From Diplocloster agilis (GTDB lineage: Bacteria > Bacillota > Clostridia > Lachnospirales > Lachnospiraceae), in contig NZ_JAHQCW010000049.1 in assembly GCF_019042275.1 (NCBI RefSeq), positions 1-42,458 of the forward strand: a DNA stretch of 42,458 bases, in the 5' to 3' direction. The notes beneath the pieces are model-generated. The model saw only the letters and a list, made by a program, of their open reading frames with translations. It ran no database searches and was not told the DNA's origin. Shown here piece after piece: positions 33,429-40,293 of this stretch. Position 1 is the first letter of the stretch. Each line of letters begins with the position of its first letter. The translations under genes were made by a program, and so were the position numbers.

Positions 33429-34109
33429 TCACAATGAAAGGATTTTATCATCAGTTTTTGTTTTTTTCCTCCACACGCCGGATTTCCCCTGTGCATACCG
33501 GACTGCCCAATTTTCCAGCCGGATAAACAGAAAATTCAAAAGCATGGCAAGACCGGAAACCATCAGGATTCCCCAAATCAGTTTGGGCATATGATAGGTC
33601 CGCATCCCTTCGAACAGTATATTGCCTAGCCCGCCCGCATGGATCAGTCCGGCCATGGTAGCGATCCCTGTGGTACTCACGGTAACGATCCGGATACCGG
33701 AAATCAGATATGGCAGCATCACAGGCAGGTAGACCAGGCGCATGCTCTGTATCCCGTTCAGGCCGATTCCCCTGGCCGCTTCATAGATGTTAGCCGGCAC
33801 CGCATTTTCCGCTGCCTGAATACTGCGCAGCAGTAAAAACAGATTATAAATGGTCATTCCCACCACCGCGGTTCCTTTCCCAAGCCCTAAGACCGGCACC
33901 AGAAATGCAAACAAAGCGATACTGGGAATACAGTATGCCACCAGCAAAAGCAGCAGCATAGCCTTCTGAAGAAGCGGAAAATGTCCAAGAACCATGTAAA
34001 CCACGCCGGCCAGCAGGACGGAAATCAGCAGTGTGATGCCCACCAGTTCCAGATGTTCCGCCAGCGCGCCTAATAATTTATCATAATTTTTTAACGTATA
34101 GCTGATCAT
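33429..34109 (-). CDS. Osmoprotectant-type ABC importer, permease 2
   Basis: This 226-residue protein has five to six helices of the ProW/OpuBB family, with the coupling motif EAARGIGLNGIQSMRLVYLPVMLPYLISGIRI and the later GLGNILFEGM. Its ATG overlaps the ATPase stop (ATGA). It is one of two permeases of similar type in the operon; the other is at 36028-36669. Opu and Osm systems with two permease genes form a heterodimer around one ATPase pair. Confidence 0.94.
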   Translation of the reverse strand: MISYTLKNYDKLLGALAEHLELVGITLLISVLLAGVVYMVLGHFPLLQKAMLLLLLVAYCIPSIALFAFLVPVLGLGKGTAVVGMTIYNLFLLLRSIQAAENAVPANIYEAARGIGLNGIQSMRLVYLPVMLPYLISGIRIVTVSTTGIATMAGLIHAGGLGNILFEGMRTYHMPKLIWGILMVSGLAMLLNFLFIRLENWAVRYAQGKSGVWRKKTKTDDKILSL

Positions 34110-35101
34110 ACCCTGCCACCTGCCTGACTTCGCCCCTGATTCTCAATACCATCAACCGCCTGAATCAGATCCCCGTGCTGAAAGCTGCCCATATATTTTC
34201 CTTCCCGGTACACGGAAACGGTCTTCTGTCCCTGAAGCATGCAGTCCAGAACCGTCTCCATCGGCATCTCCCATTCCACGGAGCTGCCTTTGTCTTCCTG
34301 TCCTTCCCGCAGCAGATCGGCAAAATCACTCACCTTAAAATAACTCAGCTTTTTCAACGCCGTGTCCGCATGGAACAATTCCCGGATGGCATCGCCGGCC
34401 GGATGCAGGATCAGCCGGCGGGGTTCGTCAAACTGGCAGATCTCACCGTCATTTAAAACCATCACCCTATCACCCAGATCGATTGCCTCCTGCCGGTCAT
34501 GGGTGACGAATAATATGGTTTTCCCAAAGGTAAGATGGAGCTGCTTTATTTCCTGCTGAAGTTCCTTTCTGGTCACCGCGTCCAATGCCCCGAAGGGTTC
34601 ATCCATCAGCAGGATATCAGGATCCGTGCTAAGGGCTCTGGCGATCCCCACTCTCTGCTGCTGCCCGCCGGAGAGCTGCCAGGGATGCCTGTTCTTAAAT
34701 TCAATGGCCGTCGGAAGCTTCATCATGGACAACAGTTCATCCACCCGGCCATTGATGGCTTTTTTGTCCCATTTTAATACTTTCGGCAGCACTGCGATAT
34801 TCTCCGCCACCGTCATATGCGGAAACAGGCCTGCCTGCTGAATCACATATCCCATATTCTTGCGAAGCTGTTCGGGCTTTCCCTGTGCAATCTCTTTGCC
34901 CTTAAATAAGATCCGGCCGCCGTCAGGACTGATCAGACGGTTCACCAGCTTCAGGAGCGTCGTTTTCCCGGAGCCGGAATTACCAAGAATCGTGATAAAT
35001 TCCCCTTTTACGATCCGGAAGCTGATATTTCTTAATATTTGTCTGTTCAGCCCCGGATATCCCGCTTCCACGTTTTGAAATTCCAGTATGATATCCTGCA
35101 C
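34106..35101 (-). CDS. Osmoprotectant-type ABC importer, ATP-binding protein
   Basis: This 331-residue ATPase is of the OpuA/OpuC type: Walker A GNSGSGKTT, signature LSGGQQQR, Walker B ILLMDEPFGALDAVTR and switch FVTHDRQEA. The C-terminal part (about 240-331) is shorter than a full tandem CBS regulator and shows only weak similarity to one (VLDCMLQGQKTVSVYREGKYMGSFQHGDL). The start is GTG at 35101 with GGAGG seven bases upstream, inside the last codons of the binding-protein gene; the stop of that gene is one base away. It drives import with the two permeases and the binding lipoprotein. Confidence 0.95.
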   Translation of the reverse strand: MQDIILEFQNVEAGYPGLNRQILRNISFRIVKGEFITILGNSGSGKTTLLKLVNRLISPDGGRILFKGKEIAQGKPEQLRKNMGYVIQQAGLFPHMTVAENIAVLPKVLKWDKKAINGRVDELLSMMKLPTAIEFKNRHPWQLSGGQQQRVGIARALSTDPDILLMDEPFGALDAVTRKELQQEIKQLHLTFGKTILFVTHDRQEAIDLGDRVMVLNDGEICQFDEPRRLILHPAGDAIRELFHADTALKKLSYFKVSDFADLLREGQEDKGSSVEWEMPMETVLDCMLQGQKTVSVYREGKYMGSFQHGDLIQAVDGIENQGRSQAGGRV

Positions 35102-35102
35102 C

Positions 35103-36002
35103 CTATCCCCTCCGTCCGTTCAGATTTTCCTGAAAAAATTCTGCCGCCACATCCTCCGGTTCTTCTTTCTCCAGGTCTACTTTCGCATTCAACTGCTGCA
35201 TGGTTTCCGTATCCAGTGCGGCCGACACCCGATTTAACGTCTCCTCTATCTGCGGATGCTTCTCCAGGGAATCCTGCCGGATAACCGGCACGATGTTGTA
35301 AGAAGGCCAGGCCGCCTTGTCGTCCTCGAGCAGCACAAAATCAGGATCGGTAAGCTGTCCGTCCGTGGTAAATGCAACCGCCAGATCCGCTTTATCATTT
35401 TTCAGCAGCTCATATTTGATAGCATTGTCATAGTATTCCACCGAGCGGAAAGTAAATTCTCCGTAAGTCCCGGTCAGAGCCGGCATGCCGTCCGCATTTT
35501 CCTCGAACGCTCCCTGTGACGCAAACCGTATGAGAGAGGCGTTTTTCTGCAGATCGGAAATTGTCTGTATTCCGTACTGTTTTGCGATACTCCGCGTCAT
35601 GACCAGCCCCTGGGAATTATTCGCCGTGGAAGCGTCCAACAAAGTCATATGGTAATCCGCTTCGTACACTGACTTCACATGCGCATACAGTTCTTCCGGA
35701 TCTTTCATAGGTTCTTCCTTCAGGACGTTGAGAAGGCAGGTGCCCGTATATTCCGGATAGAGATCCAGATCCCCTTTTTGCATCGCCTCCTGGGTGACAT
35801 TGGTGCCTCCCAGATTGAATTTTCTCTCCACCTCGAATCCCGCCTGTTCCAGGGCCAGCGCATAGAGCTCTGCCACAATAAAGGATTCCGTAAAATCCTT
35901 GGAACCGATTTTTACCGTATTTTCGGAAGTTTTCCCTTTACAGCCGGCAAGCCCGGTTAACATGACCAGAATGATTAATAAGCTGAGTATCCGTTTTTTC
36001 AT
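35103..36002 (-). CDS. Osmoprotectant-type ABC importer, substrate-binding lipoprotein
   Basis: This 299-residue protein starts with a lipoprotein signal ending LTGLAGC and has the OpuBC/OsmF fold: VKIGSKDFTESFIVAELYALALEQAGFEV and the FNLGGTNVTQEAMQKGDLDLYPEYTGT segment typical of glycine betaine/choline binders. ATG at 36002 is chosen because GGAGG lies six bases upstream; the longer frame overlaps the previous gene. Aromatic residues that usually form the cation box cannot be assigned with confidence. The likely ligand is a quaternary or cationic small molecule such as betaine, choline or carnitine. Confidence 0.95.
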   Translation of the reverse strand: MKKRILSLLIILVMLTGLAGCKGKTSENTVKIGSKDFTESFIVAELYALALEQAGFEVERKFNLGGTNVTQEAMQKGDLDLYPEYTGTCLLNVLKEEPMKDPEELYAHVKSVYEADYHMTLLDASTANNSQGLVMTRSIAKQYGIQTISDLQKNASLIRFASQGAFEENADGMPALTGTYGEFTFRSVEYYDNAIKYELLKNDKADLAVAFTTDGQLTDPDFVLLEDDKAAWPSYNIVPVIRQDSLEKHPQIEETLNRVSAALDTETMQQLNAKVDLEKEEPEDVAAEFFQENLNGRRG

Positions 36003-36027
36003 CCTTACCTCCAGTCCTGCGGCATCT

Positions 36028-36669
36028 CTAACGCCGCCCTGTATACTTATATTCAAGCGACCGCTGCATCCATCCGAACAGAATCTCACCGCACAATGCC
36101 ATAGCCGTGATCAGAATGCCTCCGATCACCACCAGCCGGTAGTCATTGATCGTAAGTCCCGTCATTACATATCTTCCCAGTCCTCCGGCTCCCATCAAAG
36201 AGGCTACCGTGGCGATGGTCACCGCGTCCACGATGGCCGTGCGGATTCCTAACAATAGAAACGGTTTTGCCATGGGCAGCTGTACCCGGAAGAGAATCTG
36301 CTGTCTGGACAGCCCGATCCCCGCCGCGCTTTCCATCGTATCTGCTGCGATATTCTTAATCCCCGCGTAGAGATTCACCAATATGGAAGGGACCGTCACC
36401 AGAGTCAGCGTACACAGGGCCGGCAGAAAACCCACGCCCAGGACCGGCATCGCAACCACCAAAATGGCGACGCCGGGAATCAATCTGAAAAAACTGATCC
36501 GGTTGATTACCTTATCCATATCGGCATCTTTCATAACGGCCAGAATACAGATTCCCAGTGAAATTCCGAATCCGATCAGCACCGCCAGGCCGGACAGGGT
36601 GATATGCTCTACGGCCGCCTGCAGAATCTCTTCTTTATGGCCGGTCAGGTATAAAACAATCTCCTCCAT
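36028..36669 (-). CDS. Osmoprotectant-type ABC importer, permease 1
   Basis: This 213-residue protein is a ProW/OpuB-type permease with five to six helices, coupling motif ESAAGIGLSRQQILFRVQLPMAKPFLLLGIRTAI and the GAGGLGRYVMTGL segment. ATG at 36669 is chosen for AAGGGAG seven bases upstream; ATGs further out lack a ribosome site. It is the first gene of the operon, with a good promoter at 36751-36779. Confidence 0.94.
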   Translation of the reverse strand: MEEIVLYLTGHKEEILQAAVEHITLSGLAVLIGFGISLGICILAVMKDADMDKVINRISFFRLIPGVAILVVAMPVLGVGFLPALCTLTLVTVPSILVNLYAGIKNIAADTMESAAGIGLSRQQILFRVQLPMAKPFLLLGIRTAIVDAVTIATVASLMGAGGLGRYVMTGLTINDYRLVVIGGILITAMALCGEILFGWMQRSLEYKYTGRR

Positions 36670-36722
36670 CTCATCACTCCCTTTCATACGGTTTTTGCGC
36701 CTGTTTTCTCCGCATGTTCTTT

Positions 36723-36735
36723 CGTTTTGCAAACG
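36723..36735. promoter_or_regulatory. Probable LacI/CcpA-type operator, importer side
   Basis: CGTTTTGCAAACG has perfect 5-bp arms around TGC. It lies about 9-21 bp after the predicted start of the importer transcript. It shares GCAAACG with the site at 36837-36851. Confidence 0.55.
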
Positions 36736-36750
36736 TGATACATCTCTTTC

Positions 36751-36779
36751 ATTTTACCCGGCAAAGAAAAATCATTCAA
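36751..36779 (-). promoter_or_regulatory. Promoter of the osmoprotectant-type importer operon
   Basis: On the minus strand TTGAAT (36774-36779), a 17-bp spacer and TAAAAT (36751-36756). Confidence 0.6.
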
Positions 36780-36800
36780 TAAATTCTAATCATTAATCAC

Positions 36801-36829
36801 TTGACAAATAAAAATCCATCGACTAATAT
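36801..36829 (+). promoter_or_regulatory. Promoter of the nucleoside hydrolase operon
   Basis: TTGACA (36801-36806), a 17-bp spacer and TAATAT (36824-36829). The transcript would begin near 36836, right at the operator. Confidence 0.7.
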
Positions 36830-36836
36830 AAAGTTA

Positions 36837-36851
36837 CGCAAACGTTTTACG
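36837..36851. promoter_or_regulatory. Probable LacI/CcpA-type operator, hydrolase side
   Basis: CGCAAACGTTTTACG has the perfect core AAACGTTT and one strong half-site, CGCAAACG. It covers the predicted transcription start. The CGTTTTAC part recurs 28 bp further on (36871). It is also a partial match to a catabolite (cre) site. Confidence 0.55.
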
Positions 36852-36928
36852 TATATCATTTTACATCAATCGTTTTACTTTTTCAAGAACTATTTGTCAA
36901 ATCTAATTGATTAAAGGAGGTATCTGCA

Positions 36929-37861
36929 TTGCAACGAATCCCTATCATCATTGACGTCGATACCGGAACGGATGATGCGATCTGCATCACGGCGGCGCTG
37001 CTGCACCAGGACCAGCTTGATATCAAAGCCTTTACCAGCGTCTGTGGAAATGTAACTCTTGACAAGACCAGCCAGAACACGCGCAATGTGGTGAGCTACC
37101 TGGGTTCTGACCTTCCGGTGGCAAAAGGAGCCGAAAAGCCGCTGGAACATGAATTGACCGTCGCAAAAAGCCATGGCAATACCGGGCTTGGCGATGTAGT
37201 CCTGCCCGCATCTCCCCACGGGTTTCTGGAAGAACCGGCCTGGGAAGTGATCTACCGTCATGCTTTGTCAGAAAAAGGCCAACTGCAGCTTCTGGCCGTA
37301 GGACCGCTGACGAACCTGGCCATGGCGATTACCAGGCATCCCGACATCGTTCCCCTGATCCGCAAGATTACCATTATGGGCGGCGGCATATGGGGCGGAA
37401 ACATGACTATGACCAGTGAGTTTAATATTTACAACGATCCCGATGCGGCTAAAATCGTCTTTGACTCCGGAATCGAGATGACCATGATCGGCCTGGATGT
37501 CACCCTGAAGCCCAAACTTCCCGACTGGGTGGTAGATGAAGCCGCCGCTGTGAAGACTCCTTATGGGGATCTGGTTTCCCGCATCTTCGACTTCATGAAA
37601 CGGCGGAAAATCGAGATCGGAGGGGATGAACCGAATCTTCACGATGTGATCGCACTGGCCAGTATCGTTCGGCCGGATCTGATCACAACCAAAGATTTCT
37701 ACATGACGGTGGAGACCGAAGGGACTGTCACACGGGGGATGACGATCGCCGATTTCCACTGTGTGGAGGAGAAGGCTCCGAATGTACACGCAGCGGTGGA
37801 TATAGATATCGAAGGCTTCTGGCGCTGGTTCGTGGATATGTTAAAAAGCAGTTCCCGTTAA
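36929..37861 (+). CDS. Nucleoside hydrolase (IunH/RihA type)
   Basis: This 310-residue enzyme hydrolyses the N-glycosidic bond of ribonucleosides. The N-terminal calcium and ribose site is canonical (IIIDVDTGTDDA); MGGGIWGGNMTMTSEFNIYNDPDAAKIV and the C-terminal LHDVIALA with the last metal ligand Asp are also present. The start is TTG at 36929, with AAAGGAGG eight bases upstream and no better ATG. It is followed after 82 bp by an MFS gene. It is cytoplasmic. Substrate choice (purine, pyrimidine or nicotinamide riboside) cannot be read; being divergent from the cation-type importer under shared operators makes a cationic nucleoside worth considering. Confidence 0.94.
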   Translation: MQRIPIIIDVDTGTDDAICITAALLHQDQLDIKAFTSVCGNVTLDKTSQNTRNVVSYLGSDLPVAKGAEKPLEHELTVAKSHGNTGLGDVVLPASPHGFLEEPAWEVIYRHALSEKGQLQLLAVGPLTNLAMAITRHPDIVPLIRKITIMGGGIWGGNMTMTSEFNIYNDPDAAKIVFDSGIEMTMIGLDVTLKPKLPDWVVDEAAAVKTPYGDLVSRIFDFMKRRKIEIGGDEPNLHDVIALASIVRPDLITTKDFYMTVETEGTVTRGMTIADFHCVEEKAPNVHAAVDIDIEGFWRWFVDMLKSSSR

Positions 37862-37943
37862 ACTATACCGGATACCGGTAACATTCCGTAACAATTTACA
37901 CTGATCACGCCTGTGTTTGAAAAGAGAAGGAGGATTTTTACTT

Positions 37944-39206
37944 ATGGGAGAAAAAAGTAGTTCATTGTTGTCTAAAAAATGGTTGATCCTGTTTATCATC
38001 TGTGTCGGCGGCGGTATCGTATACATATTACCTTATATCCAATATTCTTTTTACGATGATCTGCAGGCCGCATTTGGAATCAGCAACCTGCAGATGGGAA
38101 ATCTGATGACGGTTCTGGGTATCGTAAGCTCCATCGCTTATCTCTTCGGCGGACTGCTGGCCGATAAGTTCAATGTGCGCTGGCTGATCTCCATATCCCT
38201 GGCCGTTACCGGAGCCGCCGGCATTTGGTTCGCCACGTTCCCCTCCTACCCGCAGCTGATGGCCATCATGCTGATCTACGGCTTCTCAACCGTATTCACT
38301 TACTGGCCTGCCATGATCAAGGCAGTCAAACTGCTGGGCTCCGATGACGAGCAGGGCCGGATGTTCGGATTCCGGGAGGCCGGCTTCGGGCTGTTTGCAT
38401 TCGTTTACAGTCAGCTGGGCACCTGGCTGATCTACAAGGCTTCCCCCGACATCACCGGTGTGCGCAATATCATCATCTACTATTCCATTATCTACTTCGC
38501 AGCCGCCGTTCTCTCCTTCCTGTTCATCCCCAATTCTTCTGCTTCCCAGAAGAAAGAGAAGGTCAGCTTCAGCGATCTGATGCACGGCCTTGCATATGTC
38601 TGCAAGATGCCGGCGATCTGGATGGTAGGTCTGATGGTTTTCTGCGCCTACTGCGTCAGCGGCGCAGGCCTTGGAAAGCTGGTGCCCTACTGGACCTCCG
38701 TCATGGGTGTGGATACAGGAGTCGCTGCCTCCTTATCCAGCGTCCGGCTCTATCTGCTGCCATTCCTGGCCGCCGCTCTTGCCGGAGTGTTGGTGGACCG
38801 GTTAAAATCCGCCACTAAGTTCCTGACCAGGGCCTTTATTCTGCTGATCGTGGCTATGGCCGCCTTCACGATCACCCCGGCCGGGAATAACATGGCGGTG
38901 GTGTCCATCATCATCGGCTTCGCCGCTTCGTTTGTGATCTATATGATGCGCGGTACTTACTTTGTGCCGATGACGGAGCTGGATATTCCCGACGAATATA
39001 TCGGTACAGCCGCCGGAATCGTCAGCTTCATCGGTTTCCTTCCGGACGCGTTCATGTTCACCGTATTCGGTAAAATGATGGGCGATAATCCCGGCGCTGC
39101 CGAGTATAAAGCGATCTTCTGGGTGTGCGTGGCGTTAGCGGCAGCAGGTCTGCTGCTGAATTACGGGACACAGGTCCTGATCCGGAAGACGAAAAAAGCT
39201 AGATAG
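37944..39206 (+). CDS. MFS transporter
   Basis: This 420-residue protein has twelve helices of the major facilitator superfamily. The loop 2-3 signature is GGLLADKFNVRW and the halves are separated by a short loop (NSSASQKKEKVSF). The ATG at 37944 follows AAGGAGG. It is the second gene after the nucleoside hydrolase and probably imports or exports its substrate or product. It resembles uncharacterised nitrate/oxalate-type antiporters only in general form (DEQGRMFGFREAG). A large inverted repeat follows. Confidence 0.92.
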   Translation: MGEKSSSLLSKKWLILFIICVGGGIVYILPYIQYSFYDDLQAAFGISNLQMGNLMTVLGIVSSIAYLFGGLLADKFNVRWLISISLAVTGAAGIWFATFPSYPQLMAIMLIYGFSTVFTYWPAMIKAVKLLGSDDEQGRMFGFREAGFGLFAFVYSQLGTWLIYKASPDITGVRNIIIYYSIIYFAAAVLSFLFIPNSSASQKKEKVSFSDLMHGLAYVCKMPAIWMVGLMVFCAYCVSGAGLGKLVPYWTSVMGVDTGVAASLSSVRLYLLPFLAAALAGVLVDRLKSATKFLTRAFILLIVAMAAFTITPAGNNMAVVSIIIGFAASFVIYMMRGTYFVPMTELDIPDEYIGTAAGIVSFIGFLPDAFMFTVFGKMMGDNPGAAEYKAIFWVCVALAAAGLLLNYGTQVLIRKTKKAR

Positions 39207-39255
39207 AAATCAGCATAATGGAATTCCCGGAACCAAATCCGGGGACATAATTTCT

Positions 39256-39435
39256 GTAACACGGGAAACGCGGCAGGAAAAACGAAAAATGAAAAACGGG
39301 ACAGGAAAGAGAAACTTTTATTTCATTGTCCGGCGCAATCTCGTCCTTCGGACTCAGATCGTGTGCCGGACATGAAGGTTCTCCCTCCTGTCCCGTTTGT
39401 TATTTCCAGCTTTTCCCTCCGCGTTTCCCTTGTAC
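39256..39435. repeat. 180-nt nested inverted repeat
   Basis: The two halves of this intergenic segment pair almost end to end. The outer arms are GGGAAACGCGG (39263-39273) with CCGCGTTTCCC (39420-39430); the middle arms AAACGGGACAGGA with TCCTGTCCCGTTT; the inner arms TGTCCGGC (39327-39334) with GCCGGACA (39365-39372); and the tip GTCC-TTC-GGAC (39343-39353) flanked by ATCT/AGAT. Mismatches are few. It lies between the convergent MFS and TetR genes. It is too long for a simple terminator and may be a small mobile element (MITE-like) or a structured RNA. Confidence 0.8.
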
Positions 39436-39512
39436 AGAATCTCCGCGCCGAAAGATGCTTTTTGTGGTTATAACCGCTTATAGATATTAGATTATTTATG
39501 ATCATAGTTCGA

Positions 39513-40100
39513 TTATTTATTATGATCATATCTCAGCTCAGGCAATATGTCATACATAACTTCCAGCGACCTTCGTGTATTTTCCATCCAGTCGAAGTTT
39601 CCCTTCTTGATACACCAGGTAATCTCGTATCCGGTGAAGAGATAAGCGGACGCCTCATAGAGCTGTTCCGCCGGGTTTGGATTCCGGATCTGGCCGGCTT
39701 CCTGGCCTTTTCGGATAACCGATATCGCGATGCGGGTCAGGTCCTCCCGCATGTCAAAGCTTCCGCGGTCTTCCTTCAGGTTGACGATGAAGAGCTGGCT
39801 GTAGAGATCCTGTCCATAGCGGACGGATTCCCGGATCAGGACTTCAAAGCACATCCACAGCTGTTCCCAGTAATTATCGGCTGCTATCAGGGATACCATC
39901 AGCTGCGTCAGATTCTCCGTGATAATATCGTAATTATTGATAATCAGGTCGTCCTTGGATTTCATATGATAATAAAATGTAGTTTTTGTAATCTCACAAG
40001 CATCGCAGATGTCCTGGATGGTTACCTGGTTGTAACCTTTTTCCTGGAAAAGCTGGTTGGCTTTTTCAATAATCATTTCTTTTGTTGCTGATTCTGCCAT
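39513..40100 (-). CDS. TetR-family regulator divergent from the ene-reductase
   Basis: This 195-residue protein has a clear TetR N-terminal HTH (KGYNQVTIQDICDACEITKTTFYYHMKSKDDLI). The C-terminal ligand domain is helical and has no assigned family. The ATG at 40100 follows GGAGGAA; a longer frame to 40124 has no support. It is divergent from the FMN/FAD reductase at 40294 and probably represses it through the site at 40231-40251. The ligand is probably the reductase substrate. Confidence 0.93.
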   Translation of the reverse strand: MAESATKEMIIEKANQLFQEKGYNQVTIQDICDACEITKTTFYYHMKSKDDLIINNYDIITENLTQLMVSLIAADNYWEQLWMCFEVLIRESVRYGQDLYSQLFIVNLKEDRGSFDMREDLTRIAISVIRKGQEAGQIRNPNPAEQLYEASAYLFTGYEITWCIKKGNFDWMENTRRSLEVMYDILPELRYDHNK

Positions 40101-40203
40101 AATTTCCTCCGACGCCGCACACACTGCGGCATTTCTATTTCATACCAATTCTAAACATATTGACAGTATAGCAAAAATCATTCGTATCCACCAGAGAAAT
40201 ATA

Positions 40204-40232
40204 TTGACAATAAAATAACGATATTTTATAAT
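40204..40232 (+). promoter_or_regulatory. Consensus promoter of the ene-reductase gene
   Basis: TTGACA (40204-40209), a 17-bp spacer and TATAAT (40227-40232) match the consensus at all positions. Confidence 0.8.
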
Positions 40233-40251
40233 ATTATTACCGCAGTAATAT
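40231..40251. promoter_or_regulatory. Probable TetR operator
   Basis: An imperfect palindrome with outer arms ATATTA and TAATAT begins at the end of the -10 and covers the transcription start. The half AGTAATAT recurs near 40265. Binding here would block the promoter. Confidence 0.5.
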
Positions 40252-40293
40252 AAATATATAACTATAGTAATATTCAAGAAAGGTGGAGATCCT

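Noticed and set aside
36837-36851. A plain catabolite (cre) site
   Set aside because: Only part of the cre consensus fits, since the end does not match CA. CcpA control is kept as an alternative, but the local LacI regulator explains both flanking sites better.
37866-37880. A terminator between the nucleoside hydrolase and the MFS gene
   Set aside because: TACCGG-ATA-CCGGTA is a 6-bp stem with a 3-nt loop and no T-run; the two genes are most likely cotranscribed.
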